Part shown: one piece after another, positions 10,870-23,300 of the stretch
Layout: each line of letters begins with the position of its first letter
How positions within the stretch are numbered: position 1 is the stretch's first letter
DNA from: Chamaecyparis obtusa
Taxonomy: Eukaryota > Streptophyta > Pinopsida > Cupressales > Cupressaceae
Assembly: GCA_027943335.1 (NCBI GenBank)
Contig: BSBK01006348.1
Coordinates: forward strand, 371,001-435,000
DNA length: 64,000 bases
Direction of reading: 5' to 3'
Translations under genes and position numbers: made by a program
Notes under the pieces: model-generated
What the model saw: the letters and a program-made list of their open reading frames with translations, nothing else
Database searches by the model: none
Told to the model about the DNA's origin: nothing

Positions 10870-11887
10870 TCAGACACCTTCGGCCTTACTTTTGGTAGAG
10901 TAACTCAAAAATGTTCCTTCATCACTTTTGGGATCAAACTTCCCAGAGTACATATCTCTTTGGATGTAATATTTACTACCAAAGATTTTGAAGTAACCTA
11001 CACTAGGAGTATGCTTGAACCATAGTTCATAAGGAGTCTTACCAGTTCCCTTTTTGACTTGAACTCGGTTCAGTGTGTAGACAGCAGTACTGACAGCTTC
11101 TCTCCAGAAGTGATGAGGGAGATCCTTCTGAATCAATAGGGTTCTTGCACAGTCAATCAGCATCCTATTTCTTCTTTCTGCTACTCCATTATACTGAGGA
11201 GTCCTTGGTGCAGAAAATTGTCTCTTTATTCCATGTTCCTCACAGTAATGAGTGAACTCCTGAGAGTTGTACTCGCATCCTCTGTCTGACCTCAGGCACT
11301 TCAAGATTTTATCGGTTTCCTTTTCCACTCTAGCCTTGTAGATTTTGAGCATATGGAAGGCCTCTGATTTCTCTCTAAGAAAGAGTGTCCACATCATTCT
11401 TGAGAAGTCATCTACAAAGATCATGAAGTACCAGTCTCCATAATAGCTCTTTGTCTTCATTAGTCCACAGATCTGTGTGCACAAGGTCTAGAACATTTTC
11501 AGCAGTAATAGATTTACTGTTGAAGCTTGTTCGTGTCAGTTTTTCTAACTGACAATCTTTACAAACACCACTGATGGGTTTTGTAATCTCAAGGAGTCCT
11601 CTAACTGATTTCTTTTTGCTCACTTTGACAATACTGTCAAAGTTTATGTGGCAGAGTCTCTTGTGCCATAACCAGCTATTGTCTTATTTGGAAACAAGAC
11701 AAATTTTACTTGATTCTCCTCTGACCGAAGCTATCAGACAAGCTCCTTCCATTGAGTCTAGATAGAATAGATTACTTTTTCTTTGTCTACTGGTTGCAAC
11801 ATGGGTTCCAGACTGATTTTTGACTATACAGGAACCTTGTCCGGATTCCAACATGAATCCTTTGTTATTTAGTTGTGCAACACTCAT
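10870..11887 (-). pseudogene. C1 GAG-pre-integrase and integrase
   Basis: Upstream lies the zinc-binding GAG-pre-integrase segment (WLWHKRLCHINF, then GVCKDCQLEK). The DDE core follows with VHTDLW (first Asp), SDRGCEY (second Asp) and GVAERRNRML (catalytic Glu). The YELWFKHTPSV and YFKIFGSKYY blocks complete a copia integrase, which inserts the DNA copy. A frameshift near 11450 separates the first Asp from the rest of the core, and one stop lies at about 11684, so it is inactive. Confidence 0.92.
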
Positions 11888-12106
11888 TAAATTGTACTTG
11901 AGTCCTTCAACCTAGTACACATCTTCATAGATAGCACTGTTGCAGAGTGCAATAGAACCTTTTCCTTTAATGGCACAAGGAGCATTATTTCTGAAGGTTA
12001 CTGATCCATTGTCATTGAGCTCCAAGTTGAAAAACTTGTTCTTGTCACCGGTCATGTGGTGAGTGGAGTCGCTGTCAATGATCCAATCATCATGCTAGTG
12101 TGATCT
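11888..12106 (-). pseudogene. C1 aspartic protease
   Basis: Two stops follow gag in the same frame. The protease motif then reads WIIDSDSTHHMTG near 12058-12095, where copia proteases have DSG; the glycine is Asp here. The rest (GSIALCNSAIYEDVY, VAQLNNKGF) fits the family. It would cleave the Gag-Pol polyprotein. Confidence 0.85.
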
Positions 12107-13132
12107 TTATATAAGTGCTACTTCACTTACCACTGGGCTCTCCTCTTTTATTGCAACAAATGCAATTTCTGGATCCTCAGAGTCTTCAGATTCATTGTAT
12201 ATGACTCCTTCCTCTGCAAGATAGCATTCCTTCTTTTCTTTTCTCTTGAACCAGTCTCTCTTATCTTTATGTTCATTATCAGGACATCTTGCAACAATAT
12301 GTCCTATCTTGTTGCAAGAGAAGCATTTCAAAGGAAGTTTTCCTTTGTACTTCCCTTTCCCTCTGGGGAATCTCCTAGCGATGAGTGCTTCAAACTCATC
12401 TTGCTCCATCTCCTCTAAGAGCAAATTCTCAACAAGGTTACCAATCTTACTGGTAGAGCAATTACCGGTTTCTCTTCCCTTTTTTGTGGAAGAGATGTTG
12501 ACAGAAGACTTAAATGCTGCTTCCTGAATGGGTAAGCTATTATAAAAATTACTTAATTCAAAAGCAACTAGTTTACCGATTAGGGAGTCTAGGGTGACTT
12601 GATCTTTGGTCACCGATCTGAGCTCTTGAATAGCAGAAATCTTAATGGCATACTGAGGTCTGAGAGTTCTCAGTATTTTGCAAACCACCTCCTCTTTACT
12701 GAGCTTTCCTCGAGCGCTTCTGATGGAGTTGATCACGTCTTTGATCTGGTTGTTGTATTGCTCGATGTCTTCTCCTTCATTCATCCTCATGTCATCATAC
12801 TTTCGTTTGAGGCTTTCGACCTTGGCTCTTTGAACATTTGGGTCTCCTCCATAAACCACTTGCAACTTGCCCCACATCTTGAAGGCAGAATCTAGATGTT
12901 CAATCTCAGCATAGACATGATTGGGTAGCGTTCTAGCTATCATATCCATAGCAGCCGTGTACTTGGTTTTGATCTTTAGTTGATCGGGTGTTAGGGTGGC
13001 AACAGGTTCACAATAATCAGTGGTAACATTATTCCAGTACTAATCATTGGTGGTCTTCATGTACAGCTTCATTCTGCTGCATCACAGAATAAAGTTTTCT
13101 TCTGAAAACTTTGGTCCTTCCTTTCTCATCAT
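12107..13132 (-). pseudogene. gag: C1 gag (copia, UBN2-like with CCHC knuckle)
   Basis: Gag begins MMRKEGPKFS at 13132, about 48 bases inside the PBS, the same start as in C2. The core contains MWGKLQVVYGGD, ESLKRKYDDMRMNEGEDI and LRTLRPQYAIKISAI blocks typical of copia Gag. It ends with a CCHC zinc knuckle, CFSCNKIGHIVARCP, at about 12285-12330 for RNA binding, then an acidic tail. In-frame stops near 13041 and 13085 interrupt the N-terminus, but the 280 codons from 12949 are open. This is the best-preserved frame of C1. Confidence 0.93.
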
Positions 13133-13179
13133 CTTGACTTTTTCTTTATGCTGTTAAGTGGTAAAGAAAACAAGACTTA

Positions 13180-13191
13180 GCTCTGATACCA
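13180..13191 (-). promoter_or_regulatory. Primer binding site of C1
   Basis: The minus strand reads TGGTATCAGAGC two bases from the 5' LTR end. It is the initiator tRNA-Met complement. Confidence 0.93.
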
Positions 13192-13193
13192 AT

Positions 13194-14572
13194 TGACAGT
13201 CCCAACCGATGCTGAGAGGGGAGGGGTGAATCAACACCTCTAAAAACTTTTCTCTTAACTCTAGTAAAAGTGTACTTATAACTATGAGCTAGACAGATTC
13301 AAACATATAATAACAGTAAGAAAACAATCACACAGTGACACCAGATTTATCACGTGGAAACCCAATTAGGGTGAAAACCACGGTGTGAGGAGACCTCACA
13401 AATTTTGTACTTTTCTGGAGTACGCCCTGTTAGGAGTCTTCGTGGTTAAAGGATCAAAATGTACTGTTAGATGCGACCTGGTTAAGGGATTTGTTACAAT
13501 AAGGCCGGTTAGTGCTTGTTTGGTTAGAGGACATAGAACACCTGGAAAGATGTTACCCGGTTAAGGGATTTGATACAAGGGACTTGTTAGAGTCCACCCA
13601 AATACTGAGATTTTAACTATTGTAATTACTGGAAAACAATAGAAAGATTGACCTTTTACAAATGGCTTTTCATAGCCTGATAAGATATCTGTTTTTGCTC
13701 AACTGAGAAGCATCACCGATCATCGCAGGTGTGTTCTCCTCTATTGTTGTGCTTCTCTGCACAATTTTCTTTCTCTCTTCTTCAAACTTCTTTTTACCCT
13801 GGCTTCTACAGCTTACAGGTTCACTCTTTTTCTCGGCAGAATGAAGGCAACTCATATCCTCAACAGGCATAAGAATATATAGAGTTCATGCCCTAATTGC
13901 GCCTCTCATGCATGACCTAAATTCAGATCCCTTTCGAATACATCACTCAATAGAGTACTAGTTTACTAAGGAAACATCCGGTGCATGCCCTTGCTTTATC
14001 AGTTCCGTAAAGAAAACAATAGATGCATGTCAAGCATCTTTCCTTTACAAGAGATAATGCTTTGTTTTAAAGGCACAAATTCCAGCTTTAAAACCTTCAA
14101 ACACGCCTCGAACCAATCACCATTTTAACTCAAAGACCTCTGAATTTGACGCAGAAAATCCCGGTCAAAGAGTTGGTTGGAACAGATCGTTGACTCTGAC
14201 TTGCTCGGTGCATACCAGACTCATCACTAGATCAGTTGAGAACCTCATGTTGGGAACAGGTAAGAGTCTTTAAACTGTCACTGTCCCTTCCTCGCTTCAC
14301 CGGTTGTGTTCTAGACACCAGTTTGTACTCTTACTTTTTCTGTGCTTATCTTACACCGGTCATGATCTGGTCCTCGGTTGACGATTGAATCCTCTATTGT
14401 CTTTACTGTAAACAATACCCGGTTGCACTTCTTTCTTGTATGTGGACACAAGTTTCCAAACCGGTCTCTGTTCTTACAAATTTCCTTGGATCTAATATCC
14501 TCTTTTGCCAATAAATGACAACACTTGTACCGGTAGCAAGCTTACCAGTTATCATTCCTTTTAATGCCAACA
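13194..14572 (-). repeat. 5' LTR of C1
   Basis: It runs TGACAGTCCCAACC...AATGCCAACA on the plus strand, 1,379 bp, and is collinear with the left LTR throughout. On the minus strand it ends ...GGGACTGTCA just before the PBS. A TATA-like tract lies near 13875. Confidence 0.93.
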
Positions 14573-14577
14573 GGACA

Positions 14578-14728
14578 CTCTTCAGTGTGATATGGGGTCC
14601 TTTGCATGCATCAAGTTTCCAGTCTGGGTTCACTGGGTAGTATTGCATTATGTACATGGTGTGGATTACTGGCAGTCACATTTTCAGTCCTCATGTACAT
14701 GATTTGTTTTCGATGCATAGATTCAGTG
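14578..14728 (+). other. Internal piece of H2, right of C1
   Basis: It continues the H-family internal sequence interrupted by C1. ACACTCTTCAGTG, a GGTTCACTGGGTAGTATTG block and GCATAGATTC parallel the reverse complement of 25000-25190. It ends where the H LTR sequence starts, so H appears to have inserted into H2. Confidence 0.6.
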
Positions 14729-16037
14729 TCTAGAGATCCCTTACTATTCCTAGCACAAATTTGAATCTCAAGAAATTTTGTCAAACACTTGTCATGAAAC
14801 CTCTATCTCGCTGTCTTTTATTTTCAAATTGTTTTAGTTTTCTTGGAATGGTTTCAAATGAAATTTAAATGCTTGCAAATGATTACTAAGATATCTAGGC
14901 AAAGAACTAGATTGCAAATGCAATCGTTTTTGTCTTTTTGAACACATACATATGATTTATACATATAAAATGTGCACCTACAACCAATGGACATTTTCAC
15001 AAACACTTGGCATGCATACTAGAGATTCAATATGAACTAAAATGAATAGCTATAGGAAAGGAATTTCAACAAACAATTGTTGTGCAGCATTATAACTCCT
15101 TATTTTGATTATAAACAACTTACAATAAAACCATTTGAAAATATTGAAATCTGAAACTACTAAGCACATAATATAGAAAACCTAGTAATGGATCACAACT
15201 TGAGATATTGTCTTAAATTGATTGCAGGTCTATTTGAAAATTAATATCCATAAACTCCAATGTATAAATGAGCCAACGACATTAAAAAAACCTCAAACAT
15301 GCCCTCTAGAACACTAACGTCACCTTCTAGTGGCTCACATGGCATTCTTTAAACCCTATGGCTTCCCTTAATACTCCACACACTAGCTTCTAATGGCTGT
15401 AATTGTTATTAATTGATGAGTCTCCAACATCTGCAAATAATCTGATTTATACACTTGGATTTCAAACCCTTGTATGGCTGCAATCCAATTAAATTATCTT
15501 ACAATCAAGCACAATTGATAACCCTGAAATGAGTCACCCAATTAGCAAATATTAGTGTCTTTCAACACCTCAAAGGCTTGTAAAACTCTGAAAAATTCAC
15601 AATTCTCCAAGTCTGAAATACTGAAACCCTTGTTCCAAATTTCACGTCACACAACAAAAGAAAATACCAAGTCATGAATCAATTTTGATTTCTCTCCAAG
15701 GCTCTTTTATAATATTTCCCCATGAGTTTTCATCAGCAAGGCTCTTTAATGATTTTCATATTTGCTTTTATAATAACGAGTTGACTTTATAATATATCAT
15801 TAATAAAGAACACTTTTAATCAATGAGTATTAATTACTCATTACCCCAAACATGACCCCCACTTTATTATAAAGTCAATTTATAACTTTATAATATAGCT
15901 AAAATAATTAAACATCATTAAAGGCCATTAAAATATTAATATCTCATTAAATACTCATTATTTTGACGAGCCATTTGAACCAGGGAGTCAACCACTGTAT
16001 CCTCTGTCCATATGATTGCTTTACTAAACATAGAAAG
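14729..16037 (-). repeat. 3' LTR of element H, left segment
   Basis: This stretch matches 36881-37640 plus 47985-48545, the other H LTR, block by block. It stops exactly at ...TAGAAAG, where the solo copia LTR C3 is inserted, and resumes at 24604. It contains a 14-bp inverted repeat, TTGACTTTATAATA at 15781-15794 with its complement at 15865-15878. The left boundary is approximate. It has no coding region. Confidence 0.75.
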
Positions 16038-16789
16038 TGTTGGCATTAAGTGATATTAACCGGTAAGCCTGTCACCGGTACTGATGTTGTCATTGATTGG
16101 CAAAAAGTGCATAGAGATTTGTCATCTCTATAAAGTCCACAGAACCAAATAGATCTATAGAAAAGAAGGATGGTTTGGCTGATGATGTCAATATACAAGA
16201 ACGATGTGTCTACATACATATACCACCAGTCACTATACACATCCTTAGCCACCGGGCTATGTAGACAATAAAGGAAAATAGGATTCCAGCATCAGCTAAG
16301 GACCGTGCTGCAATCGGTAACCAATCGAGGATGGCACAACCGGTAAGCCGAGCTAAGATTAGCAAACCGAGGATTGTAGAAACTGGTAAGCTAAGAAAGA
16401 GACAGTAACAGGTCAAAGACTCTTACCTGTTTACAGCATGTGGAAGTCAACCGATATATTATAAAGACTCCGGTATGAACCAAGTCATGGTCAACTGTCT
16501 GTTCCAACCTAACTCTTTTTGACTAGGATTTATTGCAATAAATCCAGGTGACTTTGAGTTATCTTGGTGATCGGTTTGAGGTGCAACTGAAGGCTTTAAA
16601 GCCATAATCAGTGGTTTTTGAGGCACGATTGAAGGATTTAAAACCGGCATTGGCGGCTTTAAATCAAAGTGTTATCTCCTGTGAAGGAAAGTTTCCTGGC
16701 ACGCAACTATTGTTTTCTTCACTTGGCATATACAGCAAGGGCATACATTGAATGTTTCCTTAGATAACTGACACTTCACTACATGATGA
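16038..16789 (+). repeat. Solo copia LTR C3, left part
   Basis: The sequence starts TGTTGGCATT with GAAAG before it (16033-16037). From about 16440 on it aligns with the U3 part of the C1 LTR (GATCGGTTTGAGG, a TTTAAAGCC block, CTATTGTTTTCTT). It ends at the insertion point of N2. The right part is 23949-24603, followed by the second GAAAG at 24604-24608. Confidence 0.85.
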
Positions 16790-17147
16790 TGTTAATACCT
16801 ACCGATTACTGAGGGGGGGGGGGGGGGGTGAATCAGAAAATACTCGCTGTTATACTTTTAGTTATAAGCTTCTTTGATTATTCTTAACAAATAAGCAGAA
16901 TATAACAGTCATTCGTAAGCATAAGCATAATCACACAGATCAACACAAGTACTTATACGTGGAAACCCTCGATTAGAAGGGAAAAACCACAATGAGACAG
17001 AGCTCACAACTTCACTACTTCAGAATGAAGGTGCCCTGTTAGGAGCTTACAAAGCACTGGTGAAGGTGCTACCCGGTTAAGGGATTTTACAAGAGATCTG
17101 TTAAGATCTAAACCCTGTTAGGAGTTGCCTAGTTACAGGACTTTGAA
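16790..17147 (-). repeat. N2 3' LTR, left part
   Basis: On the plus strand it begins TGTTAATACCTACCGATTACTGAG, the reverse of the N-family LTR end. A run of 16 G residues lies at 16813-16828. It stops at GGACTTTGAA, where S2 is inserted, and continues at 19407. Confidence 0.85.
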
Positions 17148-18565
17148 TGTAATGTCCCCTTTCTAGAACAGAATTTAACAATAATAAAAATGGAATATAA
17201 GATTAAATAATTAAAAAATTAAAAATATATATAATTATAATAATAAATTATAATATGTAATTAATTAAATTGTTATTATATTAACAAATGAAATGTTACT
17301 AATAAAATTATATATAATATTATTAATAAATAAATATTATAATATTATAAATAAATATTACAACTAAAGATAATAATGATACAAATTATAATTAAAGTAT
17401 TAACAGAAGAATATTATTAATAATATTATATATAATATTCTTACTAAATAAATATTACACCAAAGGTAATAATGAAAGAAATTATAATTATATCAACTAA
17501 AGTAGTCGACAGCAATACTAGGATTGAGAAATCGATTAGTCTATCATATAATCTATCCTACACGTATGATTGATATTAGAAGACGACAATAACTTGTCAA
17601 TTGATTATCACTGTCGACTGAACCATTGATTACAGAGATATCTTTAATAATGAAGATAGAGAAAATGATTCAACGCAAAATATCTTACAAGAACTACCGA
17701 AATATAATCCAATAATGGTGGCCAACATGACTGATAAATTGGACAACGATTAAATAAGGATAGCCTGTGTATATGCTCAGCTATTACTGTCGTAGAAAGA
17801 AAGAAACTATTCAGTTGCAATCTGATCGAGTATATATCTAATCGAATATTCAAGATAGTAATATAAAAATCCACTAAGATGCTAAATGCCATCAACTAAT
17901 ATGAAAGATGAATAATATCATGTTTAGCATAAAATGATAATTGCTTTATTATCATTGAGGCTTATCAGTCAACAATATGATGCGCAATGAAAGTAAGTAA
18001 AACAAAACGATATCACCCAAGCATCGTTAATTGGTGTATTCATTGTTTCCACATCAAGGAGTCATCGTCATCTTTTATACGCAGACAAGGGAAGCTAAGT
18101 ACTACAACAACATATTATAAAATACATAAGGGTTGATGGATATTATTACAGACTTAAGAATTAATTAAGTCGTGGGTAATATTAGGAAACAATGAAAATC
18201 TTAAAGCGGGATCAATAGTCACCGATAGTCATTAGTAAGAATTATTGAGTGTAGACAATTACATTTGGAATTAAGACCAGTCAATAAACATATCTATTAG
18301 TTGCAATGCTTATCATAAGATTATAAATAATATGATTACCATAATAATCATTCTAATTATTATGGTGATACATTATGACTCTTCATTATTATTATGGGAG
18401 GCAACCATTTCATCGTGCCTCTTCACTAAGCCAATTATGAATATAAATATGAACATCGTATCATAACAGAAAAGGAATACAGTTCAAAAAAAGAAATAAG
18501 AATATCAGATACAATCTGCAGCTTACGTCAGGACAGACGGCAGAACTAAGGTACAAAATCAATGT

Positions 18566-18664
18566 TTATATATATATATATGTTGTATTTAAAATTCAGA
18601 ATATATTTATGCATAAATATGTATATATATTTATATATATATATATGTTTATGTTTTAATCTCA

Positions 18665-18717
<53 letters not shown>

Positions 18718-18732
18718 CACGTATATATATAT
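18566..18732. repeat. (TA)n microsatellite
   Basis: Long TA tracts, the longest at about 18667-18717, lie inside S2. The related S4 LTR has only shorter tracts at 40990-41150. Confidence 0.9.
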
Positions 18733-18838
18733 TGATTATGTAATTATGTTTTTTTATGGATAATTGCATCATAATTAATGCAAAGAACTATTTTCAATTA
18801 TATTTCTAATATGGATCTTAATGATTATATATGTGATG

Positions 18839-18999
18839 ATATAAGCCATCATAATGAGAAAGTCATTAAATGATGGAAATTATGTGTAATTGATAATATA
18901 AGCCATCATAATGAGAAAGTCGTTAAATGATGGAATTATGGAAATTATGTGTAATTGTGATATGAGACATCATAATGAGAAAGTCATTAAATGATGGAC
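18839..18999. repeat. Three ~60-bp tandem repeats in S2
   Basis: Three consecutive units share GCCATCATAATGAGAAAGT followed by CATTAAATGATGG (second copy GTTAAATGATGG). Within each unit CATCATAATG and CATTAAATGATG can pair as a short hairpin. The related S4 LTR shows no such triplication. Confidence 0.8.
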
Positions 19000-19411
19000 G
19001 TCATATCTCCACAATTGATGATACGGATGGATCCCTGTATCTGGAGGGGACTGGTGGGAATTAAGCCATTTCCCTAGTCTCGTAGGCAATATATATATAC
19101 TGATAGCCCAGTCATATGCATATGCGTAGGCTTGGAATGCCACTAGTTGGAAAGCAACTAGTTGCTTCCAAGAGGACCTTACGGGCAGCGTTCTGGGAAT
19201 GATGTGCCAAGGACCCGAATGCTTAGAGGGAGCGAATGTCTCTCAAGCCGGGGGCGCTATGAAGCCGACTCAGAGCCAGCCTTAAGGGCCAACTTCCCCT
19301 TATTAATTTAGAGTAGAGTATGAAGTATATATATATTTTTATGATATCATGTACTAACAACGGTTTTGCAGGATTTTATAGAAGTAGAAGAACAAGGGAC
19401 ATTACATTGAA

Positions 19412-20159
19412 CATCAACATAGATGCCACCCTGTTAGGGGATTTTATAAAGAACCAATTAGGTTCACCCTGATAGAGGGATTTTGATACACTTTCACCTT
19501 TTATAAAAGAAATGATCTATTTTGACACTGACTGTTTGATTAGATCATAACTGTTAATCTCATCTCCGGTTTGCCTGGCTGTTGATCTCTCTTTCTTTCT
19601 TCACCTCTGTGCCTGAAGCACTTAGAAGATATCACTCCTCTGCTCTCTTTTCAATCATCAACTTTCAACAACAACCTTCTTTGCGTCCCATGACTTGTAT
19701 TTATATAACAGTACACCATAAGGAAACCCTTAACTCATGGAACTGCCAAGCTACAAACTCCGCAATAAATAATGCAATCATCTACAAGCTATACGTTATG
19801 ATCTGGAGTTTACCTTGTAAAACATTAGCAGGAATAAAGTTAACTCTTGTTAAAATGCTAACTCCACTCTTAAGCGGTGAATGTCCCGCATAATCCGGTT
19901 TCTAACTAAGACTGATCCATTGAATCTGGTTCGGATCTTTAGTTCATGTTAGACCGGTGTAATCTTATATCCGGTTTAACATATGCAAGCACATTGAGAC
20001 CGGTGTGTACACTTTTCTTTATCTACCGGTGCATATGTTATATTGCTTGTTGACCGGTGTCTCTACAGAAAGTGTAGTAAGTGTTGCGAGTGACCGGTGA
20101 CCCCTTACCGATGCATATTGTTTGTGGATGTACACTAATGACAACTCAAATTCCTAACG
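19412..20159 (-). repeat. N2 3' LTR, right part
   Basis: It resumes after the TTGAA duplication and runs to TTCCTAACG, where the PPT begins. The terminal dinucleotide is CG instead of CA (plus strand), i.e. the LTR starts CG not TG on the minus strand. A TATA-like box (TATATAAATAC on the minus strand) lies near 19696-19706. Confidence 0.85.
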
Positions 20160-20173
20160 ATCTTCCCCTTTGT
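20160..20173 (-). promoter_or_regulatory. Polypurine tract of N2
   Basis: The minus strand reads ACAAAGGGGAAGAT immediately before the LTR, matching the PPTs of N1 and N3. Confidence 0.85.
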
Positions 20174-20362
20174 CATTGGTGGCAAAACACAAACTTCACT
20201 TATTAATCACACTACCTTGTGTCGGTAGAACACTGCTTCCCCTGTTCTGGACCTCCCCTGACAGAGTGCTCCGGGGAAAGTTCTGCAGAAATCCTGTCTC
20301 CTCATTTTCTGTATATCTTCTTCCCCTTTTTGCCTCCATAGGACAAAGAGGAATGCGTTTCT

Positions 20363-23300
20363 TCATAGTTGAAGCTTGGTAAAGATGTCCTTCTACATTG
20401 TTCTTGCTGAGTGAAGAAATGGTGCCCACTGACCTGTTACATATTTTGTATTCTTTTGGGCTGCTGTTAGAGAAATAATGATATTCTCCATATCTTCCAC
20501 AGTTTTGTAACTTGGTTCATTGATCAGAGCTTCTATAGAATTTGTTGTTTGGTTCATGCTGTCAAATGTGGGTGCCAGAAACATCTGAAATCCAATAATA
20601 TCATGGATTCTCTTATTCTTTTCTTCAACAATTTTCCTCAGTGTTAGAGTTAAACTTGTCATTTCTCTGTTGTAAGTAGTTGTAGTTTTGTTCTTAATAT
20701 CAAACTGAGAGGACAATGCTCTAATCTCCTTTGAGGCCTTTGCTGACTGCTCTGATAGATCTTGCAAAAATACTACAAAGTTTGAAGTTCTGCTCATCAG
20801 ACTTCCTGCCACTTGAAGTTGCTGTTGAAGCATTCTTAGGTTGGTTGACATATTTACCTTGATTTCTTCAACCTATTTATGAAGAATCTCCACTCTTTTC
20901 TTCTCATAGTGGTCAATGGCCACTGTTTTTGGATTAGTAAGATCCTCACCGATTGCCTATGCCAGAATTTCTAGCTAATCGATGACCGGTTCATCTTTAT
21001 CTATATTAGCATCTGGTACAAAGTTACTCAGAATGTTCTTTATGGTGGTCAGGACCATGTCCTGTTTCCTTTTGGTCAGCTCTTTTAGTTACCTTGTTGA
21101 CATCTTGCTTATGTCCACCACTGTATCGGTGACCTTACTGTTCTTAGCTTCCTTCTCCTCGGCAAATGGCAACTTCCTCTTAGATGAGGAGCTTGGTATG
21201 TCTGCTTGTTCCTGTTGCCTTTTCTCTTGCTCTGGTTTAGCTTGCTCAGTGTAGATTGGAATTTCTTCCTCTTGTCCCTTATCCTCTTCAACTCCTTGTT
21301 GAGCTGTATTCTCCAGTTGAACCTCTTCTTCTGGTAGGTCTTCTTTGGCAGATGGTTCCTCCTCGGCTTGAGCATAAGCTTCCGGTTGCTCTTCAACCTC
21401 TATATTCTATTCCTATTGATGTAGTGCATCTGGTTGCTCTGTAGCTGTGTGAAGTTCACCCAAGGGTATTTCAATTTCTATTTCTTTTTCAGCATGGGTT
21501 TGTTCACTAGCTGTAAACTCTTCTGTTTGATATTTATCAATTTTGATGGCAGATTCTTCACTTGTGGTGAATCTTACTGGTGCTGCCTGTAATTGTTCAG
21601 TTGGATCTTGAGGACCTAAATTGTCCAGGGTACTAAAGTCATACTTTTTCCAGAAATCCAGGGTCTCTTCATAGACCTCTTTATCAAGTCCATTTATTAT
21701 TTTGGCAACTTTAAATCCGCTTTGCAAATTCATTGATGCCTCTTCCAATAGAAGCTTGATCTTATCTTCACTTAGGCCAGGTCTAACTTGAGACAAGGTT
21801 TCTCTATTTATTCTTGTACTGGTTCCTAGACCGGTTCTCCATTTGGCTTGAAGCCTAGAATTCAATTCTAGAGGAAACTTCGACCTGTAGTCCCTTGGAG
21901 TTCTATGAAAGTCTAGAAATGTTTCCACTAATGCTGTAATGACTGCTTCTTTATCCTTTTCTTCTAACACACTATACCACTTGGCAGCATTGTCAACTAT
22001 TCCAAAGTCCATTACTTCATCAAATATGTCACTGACTGTCATAGGTTTAGTGTTACCTTTACTCGGAGAAGTGAGGACTGCTGGTTCGCTGTTCTTGTCA
22101 TCGGTGATATCAATTACCGGTACTGTGGAGCTCTTTTCTTTGACAGGTGCATCTGTTCTAGGTACTCCTTTGCCTTTACCGGTGTCAGGGACCGATTGAA
22201 CTGTGGCTCCTTGAGCTGCTTCTTCCACTTGTTGCTAGGTTCGAAGAAGTTTGTTCCATATTTCAACTCCTTTGTGCACTGTCTCAGCTTGATCAACAAG
22301 TATGAAACCGATTCTCCTTTTTATTAAGAAGGATTGCTGATGTAGTTCAGCCTGTTCTGTGGCTTCCTCCATAGTGAGATGATTCTGTACTTCTAGAAGA
22401 GCATGTATTCTTATCTCCTTTTTTCTCTACATTGAAGCACTCCATCTGGCTTCAATTATATCTAGGAGAGCCTTTGGTACAACTCTGGTGAGTTCTATAG
22501 GATGTAAATTAAATTTGTGAAGGTAGTACAAAACCCCTTCTTCAATCTTTCTCCTATCGTCTTCATTAGCAAATTTGTATTTTGACACTACTGAACTCAT
22601 TCCCCTCGTTTCTTTTAGTAAAGCCACATATTCATCAATTGATAGCTTGGCCTTTTTCGGTGGTTCCTCCTTTGCCAGTTTGCTTGATCCCCTCTTCCTT
22701 TTGATTAGAGGAAGGGTATCTTCTGGATCTGTCTCCTCTTGTTCAGTTGCCAGGGTATTGGATATAGGTTCAACTTTCTTCTTTCGAGCCTTGGGTTGCT
22801 CGGTAGCTGGTTTCTTCTTTTGTGTGGGGGTCCTTTGGTAGACATTCTTTATTGATGTCCTCTTTGACAGATTTTGTTGAATCTCATCATAGGTGCCAAA
22901 CCGATTTGCACCAAGATCTAAATTGGCTTCATTTAGGGCATCAGCATATGCCTTGGCAATCTTGGAGGTGATCTCGTACCCTAGCTCAGGAGCATACTCC
23001 TCTCTTGGTTCTACTGATTGAATGATGCAGTTATCGGTGGTGATGAGAAAGCAGACATCGTCCTTATATAGGTCAACAATCATTGATGGCACTTTCTCTC
23101 TTTCGTGCATTTTCAATTGAAATGCCTCAAAGTATTCAGTCAGCGCACCTCTTAATCGGTTGCCCAGTTGATTTGCCATCTCGCTTATCCGTTGCATCAC
23201 CGTTCTATCGGTCTTCTATACAACCTTTCTGATTCCCGGGAAGAAGTTGGAGTAGTAGAAATAGAGACATACCAAATGGGTCCTGTACTTCATTGATTTC

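Larger units (their letters stand above)
7271..14572 (-). mobile_element. Complete Ty1/copia element C1
   Basis: A full-length minus-strand copia element of 7,302 bp has two LTRs, a PBS, a PPT and the coding order gag, protease, integrase, reverse transcriptase, RNase H. That order (integrase before RT) defines Ty1/copia. Target duplications GGACA flank it at 7266-7270 and 14573-14577. All coding domains carry stops or frameshifts, so it is not autonomous now. I count roughly 14 mismatches in the first ~195 aligned LTR bases, so the insertion is not young. Confidence 0.93.
17148..19406 (+). mobile_element. Solo LTR S2 with TTGAA target duplication
   Basis: A 2,259-bp unit runs from TGTAATGTCCCC to GGGACATTACA, so its ends form an 11-bp inverted repeat. 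TTGAA occurs on both sides (17143-17147, 19407-19411). The uninterrupted site exists in the N3 LTR near 58945. The interior is very AT-rich except a GC-richer core at 19020-19300 that matches 40490-40790 inverted. No protein is encoded. I call it a solo LTR; a foldback element is the alternative. Confidence 0.85.

Noticed and set aside
17148..19406. A DNA transposon with terminal inverted repeats
   Set aside because: The 5-bp target duplication, TG/CA ends and a relative (S4) with an adjacent PBS fit an LTR better; no transposase is present.
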